Positions 21,563 through 33,429 of a stretch of DNA of 64,000 nucleotides are shown here, in pieces (the first letter of the stretch is position 1; the number at the start of each line of letters is the position of its first letter). The position numbers were made by a program, and so were the translations under genes. Source of the stretch: Protopterus annectens (taxonomy: Eukaryota; Chordata; Ceratodontiformes; Protopteridae); contig NC_056750.1 of assembly GCF_019279795.1 (NCBI RefSeq), forward strand, positions 698,555,894-698,619,893. The letters are read 5' to 3'. The notes under the pieces were generated by a model. That model was not told the origin of the DNA. It was given only the letters and a program-made list of their open reading frames with translations, and made no database searches.

Positions 21563-22649
21563 TGAAACTGAGGCTAAGTCAAGCTTTAACAGTGTAAGGA
21601 GAGGACCATCTCAGTTTGATCTCTCAGTGCCCTATAAAATGAGCAGATATGATGAGATGGGTCTAGGATGAGCTTTCAAGGCTGAATATAAAGTATGGCT
21701 GGGCAGCTGAAAAGTTCACCAAGATAAGAAAGGACATCAGGGAAGGGGCGGATGGTGCAGGCACCACACAAACCTGAGTTAAATGGAGCTATGGCTTTAA
21801 GTGCAGTAATATATACACTTAAAACCGTGCCTCCATGACTAAGTACAGTAATATAAATGTACTTCTTGGCTTCCAGGAAAAATAATGGAATCAAAAACCT
21901 TGCTTGTGCACAGGAGCTTCAGCGAGTCTTAGAGTAAGACATTAATGGCTGACTGCTCATGCAATATAAATAACAATGGAAATGAATGCCATAGTGTTTA
22001 CTTTCCTAGAGCTGCAGAAATCACCTGGACTCTAAGCAGATTAAATGAACACAACCTTTAGATACCACATACACCTAGTCAAAAGTGGCTGTTCTAAGTC
22101 TGAAAAGTAACTAAACGCACAACAATTACATGCAGCAGCATGATTAATCCACTTATCAGCTGGAAAAAAAGAAAACAATGCAAATTTTAAAATCAGTTCA
22201 ATTAATAGGTGTAGCTTCAAAGAAACAGAAAAATTCAGAAAAATGTGAAAACCCACTCCAAACTGATTTAAATAGTTAGGCACACCACAGATCCCACTTG
22301 AAAAAGTGCTATGAACAGTGAAACGCCTTACATTAATAGCGTCAGATCCAGAGAAAACACAGTACAATACCAAAAAGGATGAAAGGAAAAACGCAGAACT
22401 GACTTAACTGGTTAGATGGCTTTAAGTGCAGTAGTACATGGGCAGTTATGCGCTTCCTGGATGCCAAATGAAGTCAGAATGCCTTGTTTGGTTTTAGCTT
22501 GTGCACAGGAACTTCAATTTCCAGTATTGTTATAGTAAGAGTATGGCAAATAATGGTCTGAATTTCCTGAAATAGTGAAGATGGCCAAAATATACATCCT
22601 TAATAGAATTTAATACAAAACAAGTGCTCATTTTTCCTTTCATACTTAC
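21563..22649. other. No supported gene; two diverged ~100-bp repeats
   Basis: About 21787-21920 and 22417-22515 share ATGGCTTTAAGTGCAGTA, GCTTCC(T)GGA and GCTTGTGCACAGGA in the same order and orientation. This is a dispersed repeat of unknown class. Nothing else is recognised. Confidence 0.5.
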
Positions 22650-22735
22650 TTCCCTTGGTATACACAAATATGCCTGAAACTTTCCCTTTGTCAAACCATC
22701 ATGGGAAATATGTACATTTGCCTTAAAAAATACTT
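22650..22735 (-). CDS. Candidate internal exon, unidentified
   Basis: An 86-base minus-strand block ending in a strong donor (GGGAA/GTAAGT, 22649-22644) and starting after GCATGCAG. The open frame reads VFFKANVHISHDGLTKGKFQ. The polypyrimidine tract before the acceptor is poor, which lowers confidence. I do not recognise the protein. Confidence 0.22.
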
Positions 22736-24419
22736 CTGCATGCTGACTTATGAATGTGAGACAGCTCATGTCTTTTTTTTTTTTTTTGTTCCATGCAGAA
22801 CGTTGCCCAACTTGCATGCAGGTGACCCATTCATTAGTGGGGACAAGCAACAGTCATTCATGGGCAGATTATGAGCTATAAGACTGATTTGTTTCTCTGT
22901 GAGACTGCAGATCAGCCTATTTGTGTTTTAGTCCTCATCACTTTTTAATAATGCAGTCAAGACAACAACCTAGACCCAACTGGCAATGGGCATGCATGAA
23001 CATTATTTTAAGGGTGAAACTTACACATCCAACACAACTTTTTCTAAAAGAAGGTTTGAAAATGTCTTTGTTTACCTTCTTTTGTGATTTGACACACACT
23101 TTCTGGTTGGATTTTCTATGCATCTGCCACATAGGTTTTGCCTTTATGTTTCCTTTACTTCCGTAACAAGTGTCACATAGTTCAGAAGAACGGTGTCTTT
23201 GGCTGCAATCAGTAATTGGTTAAAAGTAACTGTCTGTCAGTCAAACATCAGATTTCTTTGCTAGATTACTTGATTAGTCTTGATCAGCAGAGTAATTATT
23301 GAATTATTTTATAAGACAAAAGTCACTCACATAAAACATGAAACTCAACGTTGGGAAATGAATGAATGAATCAAAATGATCCGTTTCTTTGGCTAGCCAA
23401 TTAGAACCCAGAAGAGTGAAGTCAAACTTGGTAAACAAACTAACTAGACTACTAAGTTAATTAGTGGGACATTCTGATGTTTACACCGTACCTAACTAAT
23501 GCAGGTTCCTTACATCACTTTCAACAAAAAATAAAGTAAACCTGCTGAAGATGAAGAAATGGTAGCTTTCAATTTTCCTTGTAAGTGTCCTTGAAAAAAT
23601 GTATGGAAGAAATACAGATTTGTTTAACCCCATCTCCTTAGCTGTGACAAGTGGATCTTGCATACTTTATGTACAGGAAAGGTAATCCTAACAGACAGAA
23701 TAACAAATTACATGCTGTATCCCTTATGTAATATTGTTAGCTAAATTTTGCAGATGGCTTAGATACAGTTTGCTAACTATGCAGAATCTGTATGTTAAAT
23801 TTAAACACTTTTACTGTATGTTATGTTCCTTGTTAATAACTATTCTTATAAATTGAAAAATTCTATTATTGCTTGTTATGTTTCTTACCATATGTCCGCG
23901 TTTTATGTCTGAAACCAATATAACTGTTAAGTTCAGTTTACTTGCCAGTTTAACAAAATAAATAACCAGGAATAGTAATTATTATTGCTATTTTTGACTT
24001 TTTCCTTAAAGTGGATCAGCACTGACTCTTTCACAGTATCAAGTGGCTGATCAGCAGCTACTTTCATATGGCATTTATTTCAAAAGGAGCTGACATAAAG
24101 GCGGGGATAAATCATAGCAAAGTGGAAAGAAAGTAAACATGAGGCTAGGCAGTAGGTTCACCAGCATACTGTGGTCTAAATCCATTAGAGTTTTACAAGG
24201 GTCTGACTATTGCAGATAAACCCTCTCCTCAAAAAAAAAAAAAAAAACATAAGAGATTTTTAACTACACAGCTAGAGGAAGAACCCCACACCCTCTTTAT
24301 ATCATTATAACTGGAGACAACCAATATAGTGCAGAGTCATATGCCCTCATACCAGTCAGTGTCATGCAACTGAGTGGTGAGTAACCAGCTGTGGTTGTAA
24401 TTCTTTATTTTAGGCCTAC
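22736..24419. other. No recognisable gene
   Basis: AT-rich. I see only poly-A/T tracts and short chance frames. Confidence 0.5.
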
Positions 24420-24880
24420 CATCCCGCCAATGTACAGTACAGCATGCTGCATTGGCTATGCCATCCAGTGAAGGAATGGTGCAATATGTTATATCAGCTA
24501 TACTATCCAGCCAATGAACAGTACAGTATGATTCATCAGCTACCCATACAACCAATGAGTGGCACAATATGTTGCATGAGCTACACCATCCAGCCAATGA
24601 ACAGCACAACAAGTTGCATCATATATAATAACAAGCCAATAAATGTCATTGTGTATTGAAGCATATTATTCCATTCAACAAATAAACAGTACAGTAAGTT
24701 ACATCAGCTACACCATCCAGCCAATGAACAACATTATAGTTTGCAACAGTTGGCCTTCCAGCAAAAGAATACCATAGTAAGTTGCATTAGCTATACCATA
24801 CAGCCAATGAATGGCATAATAAGGTTCATCAGCTAGGCCTTCCAGCCAGTGAATGGAACAGCAAGTTGTATCAGTTACAG
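24420..24880. repeat. Diverged minisatellite, ~42-bp unit, about ten copies
   Basis: The unit is approximately CCAGCCAATGAACAGTACAG followed by TAAGTTGCATCAGCTACACC and AT. Copies begin at each CCAGCCAATG or variant (CAACCAATGAGT, CAAGCCAATAAA, CCAGCCAGTGAA). Copies differ by many substitutions and small indels, so the array is old. Confidence 0.8.
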
Positions 24881-25229
24881 GAATATGTCATCTGACAATG
24901 TGGGTATGGATAACACTTATTGGGAGTCCAGTCTGTGTGTATACATGTGCATATGCATGTGCAGTTGTAGGTGCCTGTAAGACAAACTGCTGAGACAGTG
25001 GTCATGGTCATGACTTTGCACTGTTCCCTTAATGTTAGGCAGAGAATGTAGCAGTGCCATGGTTGGCAAGTTAAGATACCTGTCAGCATGGGCCAAAGTT
25101 TTGTGTATCAGCAATTCTGCATTCAGGCAACCTATTTTCATACTCATAAACTTATGATTGTGATAAGAGACTGAGGGTGAAAGTTGGTTTGTGTTTGAAC
25201 ACACTAGCCAAACATTTTAGGCAGAATAT
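24881..25229. other. No recognisable gene
   Basis: Sequence between the minisatellite and the LINE fragment. Nothing supported. Confidence 0.5.
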
Positions 25230-25720
25230 ATCACTGCTCTGCTCTTCACCATCTTAACTGGATCATACTCCCCAACTTACTATGTCTCAACCAGCTAATA
25301 ATCGCTCATAGAGTCATCTACAAACCTAACAATTGCCTCATTCTCTCTGACCTTGTACAACCATATACAAACCTTAGGTTCCTTAGATCATCTGATAAAT
25401 TAATGCTCAATGTAAATAAATATCTCTACTATCACAGAGACTCCTTATATTCCTTTAAAATAGCCAAAACCGGGAACTCTCTTTCCCAGCATATTCTGAC
25501 TGCCCGTGTAATCCTGTTACTCACAATTTCAAATAACTACTAAAAGAATATTACTATAAACAATGGCTGTGTTCCTGCACATCTCCAGGCTAATATCACT
25601 TCATGCTACATTCTCCTCTTCCCTCCTCTCAGTAGGCTGTCTTACATCATCAGCATAAACTCTATCCTATGAGATTACTTGCCAATATCTACTTGTGACT
25701 GTTTTATATAAAAAATAAAT
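25230..25720 (+). mobile_element. L2-like LINE fragment, RT C-terminus and 3' end
   Basis: On plus, broken frames give a C-terminal pattern common in L2/CR1-group LINEs: a block around SLIESSTNLTIASFSLT and the LRSSDKLMLNVNKYLYYHRD stretch. It is followed by 3' sequence and a short (AAAT)n run near 25710. It is 5'-truncated and degenerate. Confidence 0.55.
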
Positions 25721-26286
25721 AAATAAATAAATGTATATGTGCTCTACAAATATGGCTTAGATGTTCTCATGATCTTTTTCTCTATACCTGAATTTTGAAT
25801 ACGGTGTACTAGCTTAGATGTATCTTTTAAAAATATAAGTAAAGTTTAGTGTGTATCTTTTAACTTTGTATATAACACTTAACTGTTTTTTTTTTTTTTC
25901 ATCATGTCATTGTAAATCACTATGTAATGTATTTTTTGTAGCTTTTCTCCTCGGGTCTCCACTGATAATGGGCTCCTGGCCCAGTCCAATACTACCCAGT
26001 AAACAAATGTAAAATAAAATAAATATGGTAACAGGCATAGAATGTGAGAATATAAATCATTGAAACAGAGGAAAAGTTCCAAATGCTTTAATATCTGAGA
26101 AAATAACCAAAATAATCCAGATAAAACAGTTTAGCACCACACAGCTGTTCGGTACTTTCTTCACAAAGATTTGATCAGAACTAAGTATTGCACAGTTTAC
26201 CTTCGTTTTCCAGAATAGGATGTGCTCAGGTAATCGTGTGCTCCATGTACTTCCATAAAATGTCAGAATGCTCAAGTGCGGTATAC
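25721..26286. other. No supported gene
   Basis: AT-rich DNA. GAGGAAAAGTTCCAAATGCT near 26069 has its reverse complement near 26645, so about 570 bp lies between inverted 25-bp sequences. No transposon family is recognised. Confidence 0.4.
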
Positions 26287-26452
26287 CTGACAAATACCGA
26301 ACCTCAAGACTCACTACCACTCTGGACTTAGGAACAAGCATTAACATGGGTCCAGAAGGGGGTGAGACTGGTGAATCAGGAATGTTGGTGTTTGGCATTC
26401 CTGCCATTTGGGATGTAGGACATAATGCAGGTGGACTGGAGTGCATCCTATT
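26287..26452 (-). CDS. Candidate internal exon, unidentified
   Basis: A 166-base minus-strand block with a good acceptor (TTTACTTTCATTTGCCAG before 26452) and a donor CAG/GTATAC at 26286. In phase 0 it reads NRMHSSPPALCPTSQMAGMP, continues through a Pro/Ser-rich stretch (IPDSPVSPPSGPMLML), and ends near VVVSLEVRYLS. It is GC-richer than its surroundings and looks like a low-complexity protein region. I do not recognise the protein. It lies inside a pair of inverted 25-bp sequences, so a repeat origin is possible. Confidence 0.33.
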
Positions 26453-27323
26453 CTGGCAAATGAAAGTAAACTGTATTGCACATTCAAAATGCTGCTTATA
26501 TGCATGCTAATCAATTAAGAATGTCACATGACTTTAATGCAAACTCTAATTAATTAAAAAGTATGTGTAGTCTTGTTTAAATAAGTAGTTCTATATATAA
26601 AAACCTTGATTAGCTTGTGTATAAGTAGTATTTTGAATTTGTGATGAAGCATTTGGAACTTTTCCTCTGGTTCGCTGATTTGTGTTCCCACAGTCTGAGC
26701 CTTGTTACCATATTTTCACATACCTTTTGTGGTGCTGAGTTCAATTACTGTGCATTGTCACTTGTTCTGTTTAGGAATAATATACTATAAAACATTTGGG
26801 ACCAAAGGTATTCTGCCCATGCTGAATATTTTATGGCAGTGTCTATATGACAGGAATAAATTACATGCTATGTTGTAATCTGGTTCTGTAAAATTACAGT
26901 CATTATGCTTCATGAAAAGGGATGCATAATTCTCGTCAAAACAATGACAGCTGACAAAGGTGCACTCTTCTAAAGACCCACTGATAAATGAGATTTTCAG
27001 TGTTTTAACTAAATCTTTAAAGCATCTTTACAGCCTTTCTACAAAAATAAAACAGATATATATTTCACCCCAATAAATAATATTTTAGAGATGAATGTAA
27101 AAGTAACAGATTTTAATAATGTGTCACAATTTTAAATAAGTAGAATAAAAATAAAAGTCATTTGAAGGATAAAAGGTAATGTACTCATAAAATGCTTACC
27201 CCAATAAATAAAATAAACAGATCTCTGTCCACACCTAAAGGTAATGTCATACTGGAAATTAGAAATCTTAGAATGCATATTATCTACACATACGCATATA
27301 TATAGCTATCTATAAATATATAG

Positions 27324-27326
<3 letters not shown>
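26453..27326. other. No recognisable gene
   Basis: AT-rich, no supported feature. Confidence 0.5.

Positions 27327-27397
<71 letters not shown>
27327..27397. repeat. (GT)n microsatellite
   Basis: About 35 uninterrupted GT units, about 100 bp from the left end of DIRS element C. Confidence 0.98.
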
Positions 27398-27400
<3 letters not shown>

Positions 27401-27493
27401 CTTAATATGTATTTAAATTGCAGAACACTGGTTTCCCCTGCTTAAGAGACTGAAGTCACATATATTCTGCTCACCTCTGAGGATGATGAAAAA

Positions 27494-27670
27494 GAAGTTA
27501 TGTACTCACCATAACGTTCCATGCTAGTTGTTCCATCTCGCCTTCATTCATCACTGATGGGTTCGGAGCCGATCCTCGGCTCCGACACAGCCGACTAGCA
27601 AGCTCAAAGTTCTCCAGTAGCTCGAGACCCCAACCCTTATCCCATAATGCACTGCTGGAATTACCTTAGA
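27494..27670. repeat. Left inverted terminal repeat, element C
   Basis: GAAGTTATGTACTCACCATA ... ATCTCGCCTTCATTCATCAC ... GGGTTCGGAGCCGATCCTCG ... CTCGAGACC ... CCCATAATGC. Inverted relative to 33430-33578. It contains the full palindrome around GGAGCCGATCCTCGGCTCC. Confidence 0.9.
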
Positions 27671-27799
27671 CCTTGTTTGCTGCATACCATATAATAGTAC
27701 AATAATTATTCTGCCTAGGAATGAATACATATTGAAAAACCAGGATGAAGACAACCTCCAGATCAACTGTTAGCCAGGAGGGGGAAGGAGGGAAGGATG

Positions 27800-27906
27800 T
27801 AAGAATGAAGGCGAGATGGAACAACTCACATAGAACGTTATAGTGAGTACATAACTTCTTTATGTGAAGTTGTTAAATCTCGCCATTCATTCATCACTGA
27901 TGGGTA
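27800..27906. repeat. Internal complementary region, element C
   Basis: GAATGAAGGCGAGATGGAAC ... ACATAACTTC is the reverse complement of the left terminus. It is followed directly by TTTATGTGAAGTTG ... CATCACTGATGGG, the reverse complement of the right terminus. In DIRS elements this region templates joining of the two ends in the circular intermediate. Confidence 0.9.
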
Positions 27907-28019
27907 GTGTCCCTAGCACCCTGATCTTGGGTGGCTCACGGAAGTACACTCTTCAGTACTGTAGAACCAAATGAAGCCCTGTCCCTGGAGGCCTTATCCA
28001 CTTTGTAATGAGTTATAAA

Positions 28020-29379
28020 AGTGTGAGGTTTAGACTAGGTGGCTGCTGCACAGATGTTATCCAAAGGCAATTTGGCTTGAAAAGCTGACGAGGTAGAAAC
28101 TGCTATGGTTTAATGAGCCTTTACCTTACTAGACAAGGACATATTATGACAAGCATATGTATAGGTGATGCAATCCGACAGCCACTTAGGGTTGTTTTAG
28201 CAACTGGTTTACCTTTCCTGGTCTCAGAAAAGGACACAAAGAGCTGATCTTATTTCCTAATGTCTTTGGTTCTATCCAAATAAAATCTAAGTTGTCTATG
28301 AACATCGAGTTTATGCAACATATATTACAATTTGTTGGTATGATTAGAGAAGAAAATGGACATCTCAATGAATTGATTAATGTTAACCTCAGAACATACT
28401 TTGGGCAGAAAGGATGGATTAGTCCTGAGAGATACTATGTCAGTATGGAAGACCATGTAAGGGGGCTTGATGGAAAGGGCTTGGAGCTCTGACACTCTAC
28501 GGGCTGAAGTGATGGCTACTAAGAAGATAGTTTTCCATGACAAGAATTTTAGTTCACAAGATGATACAGGCTCAAAAGGAGGAAGAATGATATGAGATAA
28601 CATAAAATTCAAATTCCAGGGGGAATAAGGTGTCTTCACTGGGGGCCTTATGTGAAAGGAACCTTTTAGAAAAGCCTTAGACAATTGGTGAACTATAATA
28701 ATCAAACCATGAATTCCTAGATGGAAATTAGATATAGCAGCTATCTGTACTCGCACTGTAGCAGCTGCTGCTCCTTTATTGAAGATTTCTGTCAAGAATT
28801 GTAAGATAGAAGACAATGATGCTTGATAAAGGTCAATGTTGTGGGAAGAAGCTCAAATGGAAAATCTCTTCCACTTACTACGATACAATTTTCTGGTGGA
28901 AGATTTGTGGGAAGCCAACAAAATCTGACTAGTGTCATGGGAAATATTATAGAGCCTGGCGATGCGAGGAATTGGAGCAGTCAAGCAGTTAGCTTCAATG
29001 TCTGCAATGACGGGTGAAGATCATATCATGTGTCAACAAGTCCGGAACTGGGTCCAGGATCCTTGGATCTTCCAGAATATGATGGTAAAGAAACGGGAAC
29101 CAAATCTGCAGAGGCCAATGTGGGGCTATGAGGATGACTGTCCGTCCCAGCGACTTTGCTTTCTGTAAGATTTTGGATATCAGGGTAATTGGTGGAAATG
29201 CATAGAGGAGACCCTGGGGCCAATCGTGGACAAAAGCATCTCTCGGGGAGTGACCTGGCATGGGAATCAGGGCAAAATAGTTTCTGCATTTGTTGTTGAT
29301 GTGACTGGTGAAGAGGTCGCAGGAAGTCTGGCCCCATTTGCGGAAGATCCTGTCTGCAATCTCTTGTTTGAGAGACCAT
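28020..29379 (-). pseudogene. DIRS tyrosine recombinase, element C
   Basis: The N-terminal part follows the TGA at 29380 with ATG at 29379 and overlaps the RNase H frame. A later piece (28325-28816) includes AISNFHLGI, LKFLSWKTIFLVAITSARRV (first catalytic Arg) and VSLRTNPSFLPK. The C-terminal part is decayed: where D has GHSTRA (the HxxR box), C has a stop codon and Ile in place of Arg (about 28100). Several frameshifts separate the pieces. Confidence 0.75.
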
Positions 29380-29810
29380 TCATGGGGCAACAAGATTGCT
29401 CTGCTCAGTCTGTCCGCTATTACGTTGGATTGGCCCGGGATATGCGTTGCCAACAGAAAGCGCTGGGGTGACAGTGCCCACTGCCATACTCTGAGGTCTT
29501 CTCGGCAAAGGGGATAAGACTTGGTTCCTCCTTGTTTGTTCAGATACCAGACCACTGACATGTTGTCTGTCTGTATTGCAATTGTCCCTAAAGGAAGGGA
29601 GTCCTGAAAGTAATGCAACACTAGAAGTACTGCTCTCATCTCCAGGACATTGATATGCAGATGTGATTCTTGATCTGTCCATGTGTCTTGGGCAGTCTTT
29701 CCCTGAAAAAAGCCCCCCCTCCACCCTATCAGGGAAGTGCCTGTGGTCACAGTGGCAACTGGCGGGGGAAGCATGAAAGAATGTCCTATTGTGACATGAA
29801 GAGACATCAA
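28995..29810 (-). pseudogene. DIRS RNase H plus methyltransferase-like domain, element C
   Basis: PPPVATVTTGTSLIGWRGG keeps the RNase H start, but the first acidic residue (Asp in TTDAS of A) is Gly. LEMRAVLLVL, QTDNMSVVWYLNKQGG and IPGQSNVIADRLSR follow. The methyltransferase-like blocks CDLFTSHINNKC, HDWPQGLLYAFPPITLI and ILIAPHWPLQIWFPFL are preserved. It is in the same frame as the RT upstream, separated by one stop codon just after ILITNS. Confidence 0.8.
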
Positions 29811-29828
29811 CCACCACTGAAGATCCTT

Positions 29829-30900
29829 CTTTCAGGAATTTGTTATCAGGATCATGTGACTCATTGGAAGTTCTTGGTAAGACCATTGCAAGAATAGAAG
29901 CCACTGAAGTTTTCTCATATGCATCCTTCCTAACGGGATTGCTAGAATCGCTGCCGCCATCAATCCTGGAACTTTCAATACCTCTGCTGCTGGTGCTCTG
30001 TTCTTTGATATTAGGGACATGATGTGTTGGTGAAGAATAGAGATTCTTTCTGGCAGAAGGTGGAGAGTGGTGGTTGATGTGTCTAGTTCTGTCCCTATAA
30101 AAACGATATGCTGTGATGGCAGCAAGGCAGACTTTTCGAAGTTGACTGTAATGCCTAGCTGATCGCAGAGTGTCAGAGTAGCCTCTCTTGCTTGAAGAAG
30201 CTGATGCCTGGTGGTGGAGGTAAGGAGCCAATTGTCTAGATACGGAAACACCTGGAATCCTAGATGCCTCAGGTGAGCCATGACTACTGCCATGCACTTG
30301 GTGAACATTCTGGGGGCTGTAGTGAGACCAAAGGGCAGAGCTCGGAATTGATAATGATTGACTCCCAGCCGGAAATGCAGGTGATCTCTGGATGGTCTGG
30401 CCATCTTTATGTGGTAGTACACATCCTTGAGATCGATTGAGCACATCCAATTGTCCTTCCCCAACAATGGGAGTATGGCCTGTAGCATGACCATTCGGAA
30501 CTTCTCTTTTCTCACAAATTGGTTGAGTCTGCTGAGATCCAAAATGGGTCTCCAGTCCCCTGTTTTCTTTGGAACCAAAAAGAACCTTGAGTAAGTTCCA
30601 AATCCTGTCTGGTCTGCTGGGACTGGCTGGATGACTCTTTTTTTCTGGCAATCAGCGTACCTCAATTGCTGCTTGTCCCATGTGACTGAGTGTAACGTCC
30701 GGGATTTATTTGATGGGAAGAGGCTGGGTGGAGAATGGTATGAAATACTCTCTGGAAATTATACTTTGTACCCAAATGTCATTTGTTATATTTAGCCAGG
30801 CTTTGGGGTACAAAGATAAGTGACCCCAGACTGCCTCCAGAGTAGGACATCCGGGCCTCCCTTCAGGAGCGCTGTTAGGATTGACCAGAGAAATGATCTC
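29829..30900 (-). pseudogene. DIRS reverse transcriptase, element C
   Basis: Blocks: FFLVPKKTGDWRPILDLS, MCSIDLKDVYYHIKM, RALPFGLTTAPRMF and FPYLDNW. The last should be YLDD; here the second Asp is Asn, a change expected to cripple polymerisation. The ORF ends with TGA next to ILITNS and the frame continues into RNase H. The more N-terminal SLYPKAW ... IISREYFIPF block near 30760-30830 lies in a frame joined to the gag C-terminus. A 423-residue frame (29380-30651) is open over the same bases in another phase. Confidence 0.8.
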
Positions 30901-33073
30901 TGTCACCCTGGTGTTGTGGACCCCCTCTGCCACGAGGGCAGCATCTTCCATTGAAACCCCCTCCTCTGCCTCTGGAGGGGGCTCTCCACGTGTCTTGAAA
31001 GGCTCCTTGGGCTTTCCAGAACCACATCTTTCCTCCCTTCTGACCTTTGGGAAAGGGTCGAGTGGGGTGGAAAAACGGACTCCGATGGCAGACAGAGTCT
31101 TTCCTTCTTGCTCACACCTGGTCAAAGTCTCCTTCACCTTTGGCCCTAACAAAGATGAACCGTCAAATGGGGTATTAGTAAAAGAAGACTTGAAGGGTTC
31201 CGCAAAGGAACGGAGTCACATCCAGGCATGCCTACGGAAAGCGATTTCTGTACCTGCGGCTCTACTTGAACCATCAGCTGTGTATGATACGAGAAGCATG
31301 GATGAGTTGACTATCGAATTGAGAGTAGAGAGCTGAGTGGCAATCTTATCAGATACACTCGAAGCTACAGCACCCTGAAGAGTATCTCCTAACTCCTTAA
31401 GGAGATCTCTCTGCAATCTGGTAAAATGTGTCAAGTAGTTCAGTGATCTGAGTGGGAAAGTCGCTGAATTGAACATGCGTTTCCCATATCTATTCATGAT
31501 TCTAGATTCTCTGTTAGGAGAATGGATAGATGAGGAAGTCTGAGACATTTCCTTTTTGGTGGCTGCCGCCACCACCATGGCATCAACAGGGACTCCCTTG
31601 GTCAAAAAGGACTTATCTACAGGAGCTGAAATAAACTTATTAGGCCTCCTAGGAACAGGTTCCATAGATTCTGGAGACTCCCACACCCTACAAGAGACCA
31701 GATCCATAAGCTCATTGTAGGGCAGAGATACCCAAGTGGTGGAAGGTTGAGACGCAAACGCCTTCAGGAGAACCGACTCATCCGCAGTAGGGCTCTTGGA
31801 CTGCCAATCACCCCCTCTGCCTAAGGATTTCAAAAATCTCCACAAAGGAGATGTCCTCAGAGGGGGATCTGGGGGACCCTTCTGATTCATCTAGGTTGGT
31901 GTCCGATGTGATAGACTCTTGGGGGGAGTCCAAATGCCTCCTCTTGCATAATCTCTTCCTGGGAACCTCTTCAGGGGGAACTTCTGGAGAGGTCTCAGAA
32001 GAGCAGGGAGCACCATGTGGGTTTACCTGGGGCTCTGGGTCTCTACGCTTGGGATAACCGGTGGAAACAGAAACAGACACAGGCACTTTAGGGGAAGAAG
32101 AGGCCAGACCTTGAGATGAGGAAGGCTTGGGAGACAACACTCGCCTCATGGCATTGAATGCACCTTGGCTCCGATGAGAAGGAGTCGATGGCTCCGATGG
32201 AGCCATGATCTCCTCCCGCACTGATGCTGCGGGCTCCGAGCCCGAGGTAGGAGCTCAGCTCACCTGAGCTGAGGCCCCGAGAGGAAGAGTCGGCACCGAC
32301 AAGTCAGTGCGGCTATCCTCCCTGGATCTGACCAGATAGTGTCGGCTCCTAGAGTCCCCGGTCAGCACCGAGAACTTCCAAGCAGATGGAGCCGATGGCA
32401 CTGGAGCAGGTGTCAGCTCCAAGGGATCCACAATCATCAGGTCAGCCTCCTCTGGCCCAGAAGGTCTGATATGGCTCGGAGGAGGAGCAGACAATTCAAA
32501 GGTAGTGGTCTTTGGGTGTGACGGTTGTGTCTGAGCCGACAGCAACTTAACTAGATCTGGTGCCTTTAAGAGTTTCTGAACCAGCTGGTCCATATCCAGA
32601 TCAGATAGGCTGACAGAGGACGTGGAAGAGTGGACAGATGGAGCCTATTGGAGCAATATGGAAGAAGGTTTTTCGGCTACTGGTTCCAAAGCCATGTCCC
32701 AGTTCTGAAAAGAGCAGAATGTTGGCTCCAAGGGCAGTGGAGCTGAAGTCACCACACTCTCTGACCTCTTTCCTTTTTTGGATCTAGAATCAGTGGATGC
32801 CTTAGAAGATTTGGATGATTTACTGGCTCCATCCTGGTCAGACAATGCCTCAGAAAAGGGGTGTTTAATGATACCCCTATCAATCAATGCCGTCTTCCTT
32901 TCAGCTAACACTCTTGTGGAAAAGGAATGACATATGCTGCAAGACTCTTGCAGATGTACCTCACCCAAGCAGTAAACACACTGCACATGGGCATCTGTTA
33001 CTGACATTTTCTGTCCGCAGTCTGGGCATTTTTTAAACCCAGACTTTGGATGTTTGTCCTTATCTTCAGACAT
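30840..33073 (-). pseudogene. DIRS gag-like, element C, frameshifted
   Basis: The start is MSEDKDKHPK at 33073, followed by the Cys cluster CPDCGQKMS, CVYC and CSIC. The frame breaks near 32650, 32255-32220 and 31890-31810, where pieces of the same protein continue in other phases: the Ser/Pro-rich middle, then WVSLPYNELMDLV and KSFLTKGVPVDAMVVAAATK, then TLTRCEQEGKTLSAIGVRFS. Several separate indels make a functional gag impossible. Confidence 0.8.
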
Positions 33074-33429
33074 TACACAACTCAAGCACACTACTTAACT
33101 ATGAGCTGTTTTAAACTAAGTAACTCACACAAACACACACACAGCCCAAAAGTGGCACTAACAACTAAATAATTACAAACAGTAATAAGAGATCCAAAAC
33201 AATAGTCCACAAAGGGATCACTGACTAATCACTAATCCTAAGGCCAAAAGGCCGAAGGCAAGATAGATAATACTGAGGGAAGGGGTACAAACACAGAAAA
33301 CAACTACTATCTACTAGCTAGTATATCTGCTACTAAGAATATATAAAAAAAGAAAAACAATATAACTTGGTGAAAGTTGAAAAACTCCCAAGAAAGTCTT
33401 GAGCCAAGCTGGAAACCAAGAGATCTGTG

